A stretch of 64,000 bases of DNA from Arsenophonus sp045399315 (GTDB lineage: Bacteria > Pseudomonadota > Gammaproteobacteria > Enterobacterales > Enterobacteriaceae): assembly GCA_045399315.1 (NCBI GenBank), contig DAYVGO010000008.1, forward strand, positions 39,127-103,126, in the 5' to 3' direction. The translations under genes and the position numbers were made by a program. The notes under the pieces were generated by a model. That model was not told the DNA's origin, ran no database searches, and saw nothing but the letters and a program-made list of their open reading frames with translations. Positions 40,730-50,330 of this stretch are shown in pieces (the stretch's first letter is position 1; each line of letters starts with the position of its first letter).

Positions 40730-41161
40730 TTAAATACCATTATTACTATGGAATTCTTTATTCTGTTGTTGTTGATGCCATAAACTGGTTAACCCTTGAT
40801 GACCAAAATACAGCGCCATATCACGAAATTTTTCTGTGTCTACTGTTGGTCGTTCCAACATCATTTCGACGGCCATTTGCATATTAGTACCCGTCAGGAC
40901 TTGCCAATGTGGATGTGTCAATGTTAACTGTGCGGCTTGATTAAATGGTGTCCCGCCTAATAAATCAGTAAGAAATACTAAGCCGTCACCGATATCGCAA
41001 GTTTTACTGGCTTGGTTTAATATTTGATGTAAAGCTTCAATTGACATGCCTTCAGGAAAGTCAACGGCGGTACACTGTGATTGTTTACCAACAATTTGCT
41101 CGATTGCCTGTATTAAACCGCTAGCAAAGCCTCCATGACCGGTAATGACAATGCCTAACAT
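40730..41161 (-). CDS. agaF: PTS EIIA component, mannose family (AgaF-type)
   Basis: Cytoplasmic phosphocarrier of an N-acetylgalactosamine-type PTS. The 143 residues begin MLGIVITGHGGFASGL with the phosphorylated His at position 9 and contain the second signature LVFLTDLLGGTPFNQA near residue 62. It follows agaD by 9 bases. Intact. It takes phosphate from HPr and passes it to the EIIB, whose gene agaV has a nonsense codon. Confidence 0.9.
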   Translation of the reverse strand: MLGIVITGHGGFASGLIQAIEQIVGKQSQCTAVDFPEGMSIEALHQILNQASKTCDIGDGLVFLTDLLGGTPFNQAAQLTLTHPHWQVLTGTNMQMAVEMMLERPTVDTEKFRDMALYFGHQGLTSLWHQQQQNKEFHSNNGI

Positions 41162-41170
41162 GATTACTCC

Positions 41171-42067
41171 TTATAAGAATCCAACTAATTTACCTATAAG
41201 CCCAAATATGATGGTAATTCCAATCATTTTCACTGGGGAATATCCCCGTTTTAAAAAAATGTAGACTATTAGTGTGAAAGTAAGTGGTAATAAATTGGGC
41301 ATTAATTTATCGAAAACATCTGTTTGTAATGCCACCTTGGCCTCGCCAGCCTTTAGTACTGAGGGTGTAGAGAGATGAACATAAGAAGCAACCAGAGCTC
41401 CGATCACTGTCATACCAACAATAGAGGCAGCATGAGAAATATTTTTGGTGTGGGTTTTGAGTATCACAATCGCCTTAATTCCTGCTCGATAACCATAATG
41501 AGCTAAACCAAATCGTAAGGCAAAATGAACAATATTAAATAATAGAAGGAAAACGATCGGGCCGAAGATGCTGCCTTGCAGAGCGAGTGAAGCACCGATA
41601 CCTGCACATATTGGTAGTAGAGTCAGCCAAAATAAAGCATCACCAATGCCACCTAATGGCCCCATCAAGGCAACTTTGATCGCACGGATAGTAGAAATTT
41701 TTTCTTTACTACGTTCCATTGCTAATATTAAGCCGGATAAAAAAGTGATATCAAAAGGGTGAACATTAATAAATTCCATATGCATTTTCATGGAATTGGC
41801 CAGATCTTGCGGATTTTTGTGAATTTTACGCAAGGTTGGAATAAGCGTATATAACCATCCACCGGCTTGCATCCGCTCATAGTTAAAAGAAGCTTGCAAC
41901 AGTAGTGAACGAAGTGCCATGACATTGATGTCATAGGATGTTAATGTTTTTCCTGGTGTAGTATCAATATAGTCATCACATTCAACCTGACTAGTGGCAA
42001 GGGATTGTGCCATACGTTTTTCGCTTTTTTTTACCATTTCCTCATCATATCCATTAGATGCCATCAT
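41171..42067 (-). CDS. agaD: PTS EIID component, mannose family
   Basis: Membrane subunit that forms the sugar channel with EIIC. The 298 residues include an N-terminal extension (residues 1-45) not typical of E. coli AgaD (263); the core begins near LRSLLLQASFNYERMQAGGW. It has the family segments VALMGPLGGIGDALFW near 128 and several hydrophobic stretches in the second half. The start overlaps the end of the EIIC gene by 14 bases. AgaD or AgaE cannot be separated by eye. Confidence 0.88.
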   Translation of the reverse strand: MMASNGYDEEMVKKSEKRMAQSLATSQVECDDYIDTTPGKTLTSYDINVMALRSLLLQASFNYERMQAGGWLYTLIPTLRKIHKNPQDLANSMKMHMEFINVHPFDITFLSGLILAMERSKEKISTIRAIKVALMGPLGGIGDALFWLTLLPICAGIGASLALQGSIFGPIVFLLLFNIVHFALRFGLAHYGYRAGIKAIVILKTHTKNISHAASIVGMTVIGALVASYVHLSTPSVLKAGEAKVALQTDVFDKLMPNLLPLTFTLIVYIFLKRGYSPVKMIGITIIFGLIGKLVGFL

Positions 42068-42854
42068 TCATCTCCTGTTGATTAGTTTCTGATCGCATGC
42101 TCACTGTAGAGCCATTATTATTACAAGAACGATTAAAGAAATCGATTAAAGCGATAGCGAAAGCACCTAAAGCAACGGCGATAATCGGTAGATTAAAAAA
42201 AGTGACCGTGAGAAAACCTAAAATAAAATAAGCAATATAAGTTTTTTTCATCATGATTTTCATTAGTAAAGCAAAACCAATTGCAGGCATTATACCACCG
42301 GCAATAGCCAGTCCATCGAGTAACCATTGTGGTGCTTTTTGCACCATAGTACTGGCTGCATCAGTGCCGAAGTAGATAGGTAAGAAGGCAATTGTAAAGT
42401 AAAAACAGAACAGAATAATAATGCCAAAATAGTTTACCCACTCAACACCACGCCAATTAAGATTTTTGACCATTTGATCACATTTATGCATCATCGGCGA
42501 ATAGAGAGTAAACAATAGGGTAATGCAACCTTGTACCGCAATGGAAAAGGGAATGGCAATACCAATAGAAATTTTAGGATCAGAACGGGTGAGAATAGCG
42601 AAAGCGGTGCCAATGATACCGCCGATAACGACATTAGGTGGTTGAGCTCCAGCCAGAGGAACCATTCCTATCCAAACCAGTTCCAATGTTCCACCAACTG
42701 ATAGACCAGTCTGCAAATCCCCTAAAATTAGCCCTACAAGTGGACCTATCACAATTGGTCGATGAAGATGGGTCAGCCCATTAAGTAGGTCAACACCAGT
42801 AATCCCTGCTAATAAGGCGATCAATAATGCATCAATGAACATATTTATCTCCAT
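42054..42854 (-). CDS. agaW: PTS EIIC component, mannose family
   Basis: Sugar-translocating membrane subunit. The 266 residues have about seven hydrophobic helices and the family pattern HRPIVIGPLVGLILGDLQTG near residue 31, followed by GGTLELVWIGMVPLAGAQPP and a GGIIGTAFAI segment. The ATG at 42854 overlaps the stop codon of upstream agaV by one base (TAATG), typical of coupled PTS genes. AgaW or AgaC assignment rests on the neighbouring agaV. Confidence 0.88.
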   Translation of the reverse strand: MEINMFIDALLIALLAGITGVDLLNGLTHLHRPIVIGPLVGLILGDLQTGLSVGGTLELVWIGMVPLAGAQPPNVVIGGIIGTAFAILTRSDPKISIGIAIPFSIAVQGCITLLFTLYSPMMHKCDQMVKNLNWRGVEWVNYFGIIILFCFYFTIAFLPIYFGTDAASTMVQKAPQWLLDGLAIAGGIMPAIGFALLMKIMMKKTYIAYFILGFLTVTFFNLPIIAVALGAFAIALIDFFNRSCNNNGSTVSMRSETNQQEMNDGI

Positions 42855-43336
42855 TAATTTAGCAGACTTATAATATTTTTACCGATTTCGTCTGGTACAC
42901 GACGAATTTCACGGGTGATACCTAATTGGTTTAGTTGATGAAAAGTGTCGATGTTATTGTTATCAACAGAAACAGTTTTGTGGATCTGTTTTTTTCCTTT
43001 ACAGAAATGCATATTACCAATATTAACAAAATGGATAGGGACACCTCCTTTTACCAGTGTCAATACATCTTGAGGTGTTTTGCAAACAATGAAAATTTTC
43101 TGCCGATCTGCTGCCTTATGAATAACGTTAATTGTTTTTTGTAAGGTAAAATAACGGGTTTACACACCTTCGGATACCACCATATCCATTAGCGATTGTT
43201 GGACGGGATCATTGGCAACAGTGTCGTTGGCAACGACCACCAAGTTAGCTCCGAGTGAATTAGTCCAAGTGATTCCGACTTGACCATGGATCAGACGATT
43301 GTCAATACGAGTCATTAAGATGTTTGGGGAGGACAT
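42854..43336 (-). pseudogene. agaV: PTS EIIB component AgaV with a nonsense codon
   Basis: EIIB of the N-acetylgalactosamine PTS, 160 codons from ATG 43336 to 42854. The phosphorylated His is in DNRLIHGQVGITW near residue 17, and VSVDNNNIDTFHQL is near the C terminus. A single TAA at 43160-43162 splits the frame after MDMVVSEGV; downstream TLQKTINVIHKAADRQKIF continues in frame without other damage. The lesion is isolated, so loss is very recent, or the base should be rechecked. An upstream frame to 43387 is not the start. Confidence 0.85.
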
Positions 43337-43349
43337 ATAAACTCCTGTA

Positions 43350-44507
43350 TCATTGTTCTGGTTGCATGTAGGGATAAATATGGACACCTTTTACTACCCG
43401 GTTTACTTCACCAGACGGGCAGGGATTGTCAGGTGATAGACCAAGATATAGTGAAGTTTCGACAGCGATTAATTGCAAAAATAATAGGTAGGGAAAAATA
43501 AGCCAAATATCAGGTAGAGTAGTGTTTAGTTCAATGGCATTGCTATTGGCTAGACTACTTAGAACCAAGATTTTCTTAGCTCGGCCATCATGTTTTAATT
43601 CATTAAGTAAATCAAGATTATAACGCCGGCAATATGCCTCTTTAGAAAGTAAAATAATGACTAGCGTTTCTTCATCAATAAAAAATTTTGGCCCATGCCT
43701 TACACCCATAGTTGAATCATAGCGAGTGGCTACTTGGCCTGTGGTTAGCTCTAACATTTTAAGTGCGTCTTCCTCACTAATACCAGTAAAACAGTAAGAG
43801 CCCAAAACTAACATACGGCTGAAACCGTGTTGGACGATAGGTTGAATAATGGTTTGCCAGCTGGCGGCCTGGTTTTCACACAAGGTGGTTACGGTAACAA
43901 GATTTTGTTGTGTGTGGCTCAAATTTGAATTTCCTAATAGCAATATCGTTGCTAATGCCATACAGCTAAAACTAGAAGTCATGGCAAAACTACGATCGTT
44001 TGATCCCTCAGGCATAGTGAGTAAACAGACATTGGTTCTGTTTTGGGCGTAAAGTGTCAGGGTGCTGTTAGGGTTACAGGTTAATATCAAATGATGGCAT
44101 TCAAATAACAATTCATCAGCTAGTTTTATGGCCGCAACGCTCTCTAGGCTATTACCAGAGCGGGCATAAGAGACTAATAAAGTAGGTTTGCTTTTGTCCA
44201 GATATGACCAAGGTGTCGGTACAATATCGGTTGAAGCAAAGGCATAAACATTTAAATGCATATACTCGCGTACCCAAGGAGCAATGGTTTTGCCAACGAA
44301 CGCCGAAGATCCTGCACCACAGAGAATAATTTGTACATTAGCTTGTTTTAGTAGTGGTTGAAGGAAGTTTTGCCAGGGCGATGGATTATCTATTAGAGCT
44401 TGATACAAGTTACGCCATAACTGGTGCTGTTGTTGGATTTCTTGCACGGTATATTGTGCGTTATGGCTTTTAAGCCATAGAAGATCATATGAGAAAAAAG
44501 GGATCAT
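43350..44507 (-). CDS. agaS: AgaS family sugar-phosphate deaminase/isomerase
   Basis: SIS-domain enzyme that converts galactosamine 6-phosphate to tagatose 6-phosphate, releasing ammonia. The 385 residues (E. coli AgaS 384) include two SIS domains: the first with LCGAGSSAFVGKTIAPW near residue 58 and SYARSGNSLESVAA near 107, the second with MLELTTGQVATRYDS and GVRHGPKFFIDEETL near 255. The start overlaps the kbaZ stop by 4 bases (ATGA), indicating translational coupling. Intact. Confidence 0.92.
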   Translation of the reverse strand: MIPFFSYDLLWLKSHNAQYTVQEIQQQHQLWRNLYQALIDNPSPWQNFLQPLLKQANVQIILCGAGSSAFVGKTIAPWVREYMHLNVYAFASTDIVPTPWSYLDKSKPTLLVSYARSGNSLESVAAIKLADELLFECHHLILTCNPNSTLTLYAQNRTNVCLLTMPEGSNDRSFAMTSSFSCMALATILLLGNSNLSHTQQNLVTVTTLCENQAASWQTIIQPIVQHGFSRMLVLGSYCFTGISEEDALKMLELTTGQVATRYDSTMGVRHGPKFFIDEETLVIILLSKEAYCRRYNLDLLNELKHDGRAKKILVLSSLANSNAIELNTTLPDIWLIFPYLLFLQLIAVETSLYLGLSPDNPCPSGEVNRVVKGVHIYPYMQPEQ

Positions 44508-45805
44508 AACACAACGGCTCCTTCTGTTTTTGTTTCGCAGGCGATTGCATAATGCATTAATACCGAGCGAATTTTATCCTTTACCCATTCTTTCGGATCA
44601 GTTGTTGATAAGAGGCCTGCATTAATTGCTGCCTTTTGTTCAGGCAGGTACTGGCCTAACATAGAGAGGGGTATTGGATGCCGACGTAAATTGGTTAATA
44701 ACTTTTCGACCGCCTTAGCGACTTTAGGGTTAGTCCAGTAATAGCGGATACGGTCGCTCAAACTGTATTGACGGTCAATATATTGCTGATGCGCATTACT
44801 TTGATAATAAGAACGCCAGTAATTTGGTTGTTCATACATCACTTGCTCAATAGTTTCTTTAAGATGTGCAGCAATATGTTCTCCATTCAATTCACGATCT
44901 AATTTATCAAGGGCAAATAGACCTTCGCGTAGGGCAAATGTTAATGCTGGTCCCACTTTTAGAATAGCGAAATGATCACGTACTAAATTTTGGTAGCTTT
45001 GTGGTGTTTGATAATCTGTTGAGTGAGCTTCGTAAACAATATGGGGATGAGTTTCTATATATTGGCTAAGTGCTTTAGCTTTTTCTGGTTGATAGTGTTC
45101 GACTTGGTGATGATCAAATTCGACACCAGGTTGAACAACCAATGCAATGACTCTGGGCCAAACGTCGGTCAGTCCAGTATTGTGCCAGGCGTTTTGATGG
45201 ATATTAAGGGTAGTGGCAGCGGCTTCTGGTGAAGTGATTTGTATTTCGGCAAGCTCTGATTTAGCCCCACCAGGCGCCGGAACTTCAGTACCAATAACAT
45301 AAACTGGTGCATTACCGCCGTTTTCTCGCCAGCTGCGCTCGGCGACCGCGCACAGGCGGGCTGCACGTTGAGCGACAATTTCGTCTATTAAGGGGGTTGG
45401 ATCATCAGCACAAGGCATTGAACAATCCAGATGAATTTTTCTAAATCCAGCTTTGACATAGTCGTAGATCAAAGTTTCAGAAAATATCATCGCTTGTTCT
45501 GCATTATGATCTTGCCAGAGATTAGGCCCTAAATGATCACCGCCTAGCCAGATTTGTTGGCTGGGAAAATCCAGTTGCTTAGCGATGTTGAATATTTTGT
45601 TGCGAAAATCCATAGGTTGCATGCCAGTATAGCCACAAAATTGATTAACTTGATTGGAGGTAGCTTCAATTAATAGCGCAGTTTTTCGTTCTTTTGCAAC
45701 CTGAAAAGCGCTTTCTAAAACCCAAGGATGGGCAGAACAGACAGAATAAATTCCAATAGCTTCGCCGGATTTATGGCGATGAATGAGTTGCAGTAGCGAT
45801 TGCAT
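44504..45805 (-). CDS. kbaZ: Tagatose-bisphosphate aldolase non-catalytic subunit KbaZ
   Basis: Chaperone-like subunit needed for full activity and stability of KbaY. The 433 residues (E. coli 426) show GIYSVCSAHPWVLE at the N terminus, IEATSNQVNQFCGYTGM near 45, LGGDHLGPNLWQ near 88, and HSTDYQTPQ with ILKVGPALTFALREGLF near 270. First gene of the operon agaS-agaV-agaW-agaD-agaF-kbaY. Intact, although its partner kbaY is broken. GatZ is the alternative name; context favours kbaZ. Confidence 0.92.
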   Translation of the reverse strand: MQSLLQLIHRHKSGEAIGIYSVCSAHPWVLESAFQVAKERKTALLIEATSNQVNQFCGYTGMQPMDFRNKIFNIAKQLDFPSQQIWLGGDHLGPNLWQDHNAEQAMIFSETLIYDYVKAGFRKIHLDCSMPCADDPTPLIDEIVAQRAARLCAVAERSWRENGGNAPVYVIGTEVPAPGGAKSELAEIQITSPEAAATTLNIHQNAWHNTGLTDVWPRVIALVVQPGVEFDHHQVEHYQPEKAKALSQYIETHPHIVYEAHSTDYQTPQSYQNLVRDHFAILKVGPALTFALREGLFALDKLDRELNGEHIAAHLKETIEQVMYEQPNYWRSYYQSNAHQQYIDRQYSLSDRIRYYWTNPKVAKAVEKLLTNLRRHPIPLSMLGQYLPEQKAAINAGLLSTTDPKEWVKDKIRSVLMHYAIACETKTEGAVVL

Positions 45806-45854
45806 AATATTTCCCTGCTAGCTGATGTATATTTAGGATTAAATTAGCAAGATG

Positions 45855-46495
45855 TTATTCGTCAACAATAATGACATTTATCCCATGTTCAGCCAGTGTT
45901 TCGTGGTACTATTTTGTGATCTGACTAGCAGCAATGAGATGATTAATTTGCTTTGTTTCACAAATTAAACAAAAGCTTTTGCGGCCAAATTTACTGCCAT
46001 CGGTACGGCAATAATCTGATGTGCCACATCACACATAATACTATTAAGATGGGCTTCTCCCACATGTGGGGTTGTAATGCCAGTTTCTAGGTTAAACCCA
46101 TCAACCCCAAGAAATAAAGGATCAAAACGATATTGCGCAAGCTGTTGTTCGGCGGTTTAGAGTGAGTAGGAGTTTTTACGTGTATTGCCGCCTAAAACTA
46201 TTACATCAATTTGCTCAAGATTGGCTAATTCATATGCGATATTGAGTGTGTTAGTCACCACGATCAGTACATAATGGTTATGTAAAAAAGGCACGATTTC
46301 CGCGGTTGTTGAGCTTGAATCGATAATTAATGAATCGCCATCTTTTGCGGCAATAAATGTTTTAAGTACTCTATCTATTTGACCTTTCACTTGAAAAGGT
46401 CTGTCGAAGGTAAATTTATTATTTGCCATTGTTCCACCATATGAGTCTAATGCACAACTTTTTTTCTAGATATAGCATACTTGGCTTATATTACT
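45855..46495 (-). pseudogene. agaR: DeoR-family repressor (AgaR-like), effector-domain fragment
   Basis: C-terminal sugar-phosphate-binding domain of a DeoR-type repressor. It can be read from SCALDSYGGT (the usual YGG after the HTH) through SLIIDSSSTTAEIVPFL, DVIVLGGNTRKNS, a stop near 46160, then DPLFLGVDGFNLETGI and a frameshifted tail ending GINVIIVDE at 45855. The gene should control the adjacent kbaZ operon. The HTH that would complete it lies at 46989-47108, about 490 bases further on. Broken, so the operon is probably no longer repressed. Confidence 0.78.
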
Positions 46496-46988
46496 TTCGG
46501 TCTATGTCAAACCGAAAGCAATATTATTACGCTAATTTTTTTATTAGCGATATTAAAGCTAGAGAAGATGGTGTTTGATAAAAAATAATTGTCAATTAAA
46601 ACGAAAGATAATTTATATTGTCACGACATCATCGCTTATACAATAAGGTAGTGATATAGATCACAAAATAAAAAAATAGTAAGCGCTAGTCAAATATTTA
46701 TTAACTATGTTAACGATAAAATAAAAAAGATAACTAGCAATATTATTACTATACAATATTTATTATTTTATTGATTATAATTACGTTAGGAACAATAACG
46801 TTATTAGTTAAATTGAATTGATTAGAAACATGTATGCTTAATAAAAATAAGTTATTTTAATATTAAAAAGTAAACTGTTAGCCAAGATAAAATAAAAATT
46901 TTTTTGAATTGGCTACTTAATATAATTAAAAAATTAATAATAAATAGATAACAACATTTTTATTTATCTAAAAAATAAAAGATTAGTC
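46496..46988. other. AT-rich insert between two parts of a DeoR-type regulator
   Basis: About 490 bases of low-GC sequence without a reading frame. It separates the HTH fragment from the effector-domain fragment almost exactly where the two join in an intact regulator. It contains a CRP-like site. No inverted terminal repeats or transposase traces are seen. Confidence 0.45.
46650..46665. promoter_or_regulatory. CRP-like binding site
   Basis: AGTGA, six bases, TCACA: nine of the ten specified positions of the consensus TGTGA-N6-TCACA. It lies about 850 bases upstream of kbaZ and inside the split regulator region; catabolite control of the aga genes is plausible but not shown. Confidence 0.5.
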
Positions 46989-47108
46989 TTAACGAATGAT
47001 TACCTGGGAAACATTAAAACGCCGGCTTAGGGTTGTGACATTTACACTACCATCACTGTATAGCATGTCGATAATAGTTTTACGGCGTTTTATTGTATCA
47101 GTACTCAT
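46989..47108 (-). pseudogene. DeoR-type HTH fragment
   Basis: ATG 47108, preceded by AGGAG, opens 39 codons ending at TAA 46989. The text RRKTIIDMLYSDGSVNVTT followed by SRRFNVSQVIIR is a DeoR-family winged HTH that stops just where D-L would follow. It is probably the N terminus of the AgaR-like gene whose effector domain lies at 45855-46495; a second, unrelated DeoR relic is the alternative. Confidence 0.65.
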
Positions 47109-47509
47109 TTTAACTCCTATCACGTTATTAAATCGCAGTGGTAAATAATAGAAATTAAAGTTAATTGCACAAACAACTCATAGTAATTACAACAAAAGCA
47201 AGTAAACGAAACTGTGATCCTGATTAAAGTTCATTTTTTACGTCGCAGCAATATTCAATCAACTAGTGCTGTTATTTTCTTTATTAGTCAGAGATAAAAA
47301 ATATTATTGCTCCTATTTCATGAAAAGTATAATTTTGTTATTAAAAATGTAAGCTTAAAGCTAAGTTTATCTTTATTAATGGTACAGTAAGCTATTTTTT
47401 TACTATAGTTAAATTAGCCATTGGTTATTACCTGCCACCTTTTATCTATTAGCTAGATTAAATTGATGAGAAAATTTTCTTAACTGTGAATAGGCAAAAT
47501 GCTGTTATT
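47109..47509. other. AT-rich spacer
   Basis: About 400 bases with no credible reading frame. The left edge carries the ribosome site of the HTH fragment. Confidence 0.45.
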
Positions 47510-47672
47510 GATCAATAAACTGAGCAACAAATTGAGAATATTGATTATTTTTATCTGTACTGTTTATCGCTACCAGATAAGCGATATTCAGGTGTAGTGT
47601 GGTGATATTGGTAACAATAACATTGGCTGTTTGATAGCTTAAGTAAAAAACGATCAATTGCTTAGACAAGGA
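47510..47672 (-). pseudogene. Possible C-terminal scrap of a LysR-type regulator
   Basis: On the minus strand about 45 codons (LSYQTANVIVTNITTLHL then NIAYLVAINSTDKN and QYSQFVAQFIDQ) end at a stop near 47508. The pattern hydrophobic-YLV followed after ~15 residues by FIDxL resembles the end of LysR-type effector domains, which often stand divergent to a dehydrogenase gene as here. Weak evidence. Confidence 0.3.
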
Positions 47673-47703
47673 TCCTGATGATTAGTATATAACAAAAAGG
47701 ATA

Positions 47704-48466
47704 ATGATTATGACATGAGGAATTGCAGATAAAGTTATTGTCGTTGTAGGTGCCAGTAGTGGATTCTCTGCAGGGAAAGCTTTGGCTCGCCATTTGGCTA
47801 AAGATGGCGACAGGCTGGTTTTAGGCGCATGGCGTTTGGATAGATTACAATTATTAGCCGAAGCATTAAATCTTGATAAAGAAGCGGTTGTCGCCACTGA
47901 TGCACTGATGTGACTAAACCTGAACAGGTACAGGCATTAGTTGATAGGGCAATCGCTTTATACAACAGAATTGATGTGATAGTTAATAATGCAGGTGTTA
48001 TGCTACAATCACTGTTAGAAGATTGTCATATTAGTGAATGGAATGAGATGATCGATATTAATTTAAAAGGGGTGCTTTATGGTATAGCAGCGGCGCTTCC
48101 TTATATGAAAAAACAGATGAGTGGACATATTATTAATACATCGTCAGTAACGGCACATTAAAGTAAGGTCAGGTTGTGCTGTTTATTAAGCAACAAAAGC
48201 GGAGATACGGATAATATCGGAAGGTTTGCGGCAAGAAGTTATACCTTATCATAGTTAGAACAACTGTGATTTCTTCAGGCACAATTACCAGTGGATTAAT
48301 TGATAGTGTTATTGATCCAGATATTGCAGCTAGAATGCGATCTTTTTACAACGATTATGCAATTCCGGCAGATTCATATGCACGAGCAGTAATTTTTGCT
48401 ATTAAGCAACCGGAGGATGTTGATATTAATGAAATTTTGTTTCGTCCAACCCGGCAAGAATTTTAA
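47704..48466 (+). pseudogene. Short-chain dehydrogenase/reductase, inactivated
   Basis: Classical SDR of about 245 residues. ATG 47704 is followed by an in-frame TGA at 47716. The cofactor motif reads VVGASSGFSAGKALA (TGxxxGxG altered), then a frameshift produced by an 8-bp tandem duplication at 47895-47910, NNAGV near 47985, and the catalytic Ser in INTSSVTAH before a stop at 48159. The YxxxK region is reduced to scraps (ATKAEIRIISEGLRQEV) with a further frameshift, and the C terminus reads DPDIAARMRSFYN to the stop at 48466. Resembles YdfG-like or quinone/alcohol dehydrogenase SDRs; substrate unknown. Confidence 0.82.
47895..47910. repeat. 8-bp tandem duplication in the SDR gene
   Basis: cactgatg occurs twice in a row. 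Deleting one copy restores the frame VVATDVTKPEQV expected in the family, so it is an inactivating event. Confidence 0.85.
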
Positions 48467-48563
48467 TTATATTTTTAGTAGACCTAATTGATAGGTCTAT
48501 TTTATTTTTATTAATTAATAACAATAAACAAGCTTATCATTAAGATAGTATTAATTCGAGCTA

Positions 48564-49316
48564 TCAGAATGCATAACCTAATTGGATAGATGTTTTAGTG
48601 TTGATGCGTTTTGTTGCCGAGCGCGGAGGATTGTCATTCCAGTTAAGGTTATAAATCAAATAGAGTGACAGGCGTTCAGTCATGGCGACTTGTAAGGCGG
48701 TTTCTAAGATAGCGGAAGAATCTTCATCCAGTCGGCTAAAAAATGAAATACCTTGTCTAAATGTAGTATTGTCAGAAATTTTCCATTCATAGTTTCCACC
48801 AATATAACCTAATCTAGTTATTTCGTGTCCGCCACTGGTAAAATGTCCATATCTAACACTTGGGCCGGTTTCAATTTTTAGTGAGTGAATCGGTCCATCA
48901 AATATTTGACGACCATAACCGACAGCAAATACGTCTTTAGAATCAAAGCCGTTATATCTGTCAGTTAACCAGCTAGCCTGACCAAATAGATAATCATATT
49001 TAGTTAAATTATATCTTGTCCTAGCACCTAACTGGTATGTTTCCGATGATCTTTTATTATTAGAGGAGTTATTGGTAGCATTTCCCCAAAAACTATAAGC
49101 AAGGTTTGAAGAATAAAGTGTTAATGCTGATTTTGCTGTTAAGTTTGAACTTTTTGAGTTTCCAGTTTGTAATTGATAACCACCTGATATTGACACTTCA
49201 ATATCCTTTTTGGCAGTTGCAGGATCATCCATAACGGTAAATAAGCTATCATTAGCTAGCGCAAATGGACTAATAAAAAATGTCATCCATAAAAATTTTT
49301 TATTAAGGGCAATCAT
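48564..49316 (-). CDS. ydiY: DUF481 outer-membrane beta-barrel protein YdiY
   Basis: YdiY-like salt- or acid-induced outer-membrane protein of unknown role. With ATG 49316 (AGGAGA five bases before) the product has 250 residues (E. coli 252); the longer frame to 49340 is unlikely. Signal peptide (NKKFLWMTFFISPFALA), then DSLFTVMDDPATAKK and a run of amphipathic strands with YDYLFGQASWLTDRYNGF near residue 120, ending in a C-terminal aromatic (LGYAF) as expected for barrel assembly. Intact. Confidence 0.93.
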   Translation of the reverse strand: MIALNKKFLWMTFFISPFALANDSLFTVMDDPATAKKDIEVSISGGYQLQTGNSKSSNLTAKSALTLYSSNLAYSFWGNATNNSSNNKRSSETYQLGARTRYNLTKYDYLFGQASWLTDRYNGFDSKDVFAVGYGRQIFDGPIHSLKIETGPSVRYGHFTSGGHEITRLGYIGGNYEWKISDNTTFRQGISFFSRLDEDSSAILETALQVAMTERLSLYLIYNLNWNDNPPRSATKRINTKTSIQLGYAF

Positions 49317-49787
49317 GTGTTCTCCTGTTATTACTTGCATATTATCTAATTTAAACGAATATTGTAGTTTAATAATTTTCCAATATAGATAAAATTATGC
49401 TTTTATGCAGTATGTTTGGGTGTTGCAATTTGCTTTAAAGTAATTTACTCTATACTGAAATATATTTCAGGCAATATTGTACGTGATAAGTTCGAGCAGA
49501 AAATGATGGATTAACTTGTTAAAATCTACAATAAAATATTAATTTATTACTTTAGTAATAAATTTTTTTGGATTATTAAAAAGCAAATGAAATATAGGGA
49601 TTTTCTTATCACTGGTTGGCGATAATATAATTGCTATTTATTATGGTCTATTGCAAAAAATAAGTTGGTTGATACTGGTAATAATATTACCTATTTTTTA
49701 TCTATTGTTACAAATTAAGATAATGATTATGATTATGTTGCTAGCAAGGCTTACTTTATGGCATTGAGTTGACTCTCAATAGTAGTA
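49317..49787. other. Spacer between ydiY and the sct remnant
   Basis: About 470 AT-rich bases, holding the ydiY promoter region and otherwise no readable gene. No remains of sctL, expected after sctK in ysc clusters, can be made out. Confidence 0.45.
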
Positions 49788-49788
49788 T

Positions 49789-50324
49789 TTAACATACCAA
49801 CTTTAGTTTCTGAAATACAGTCTTTTCCTCTAATCTTGGATCTTCAATAATATCGATATACTCAATTTCTGGCTGTAATTTATGCATGGCGGCTAATTTG
49901 CTTTGTAAAAAGTTAACTTGTTTAGGTGATACGTAAGCTAACTTTCTTATGTAGGTGAACCAGCGCCAGATTTTGACTAATATTTTTGCTAAACAAAAGC
50001 GATATTTTTCTTTACCGATCTCATTAATAATAAAACCTATTTGTTGACTATTAATACAATGAAAAAGCGATTTTATATGTAACATTATACCTAATAAAGC
50101 TAAGATTTGATTAAATTCATATTCATCAAAAAGAGCGATGTTTTCATTTTGGGCAAATTTTAAATGCCATTATTTAATTTATAATGTTTAAAAATAATTT
50201 TATTTATATTATTTGATCGCCGCCAATTTGGTAAATCTTGCAAAGATTTCTGCCATAGATGAGGAAAATTTTCAATATTAATATAAAGTGCTGGGCAGTG
50301 TTGTAATTGGAAAAGTGTTAGCAT
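49789..50324 (-). pseudogene. sctK: Type III secretion sorting-platform protein SctK (YscK-like), inactivated
   Basis: YscK/SctK links the cytoplasmic sorting platform to the needle complex base. ATG 50324 begins TLFQLQHCPALYINIENFP, which follows the YscK N terminus, with LWQKSLQDLPNWR next. Stops and shifts near 50165 lead to the open part 49789-50085 (LHIKSLFHCINSQQIGF). Identification rests on the N-terminal match and on position directly after sctJ, as in the ysc operon. Degenerate; it cannot yield a full product. Confidence 0.72.
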
Positions 50325-50330
50325 ATTTTA

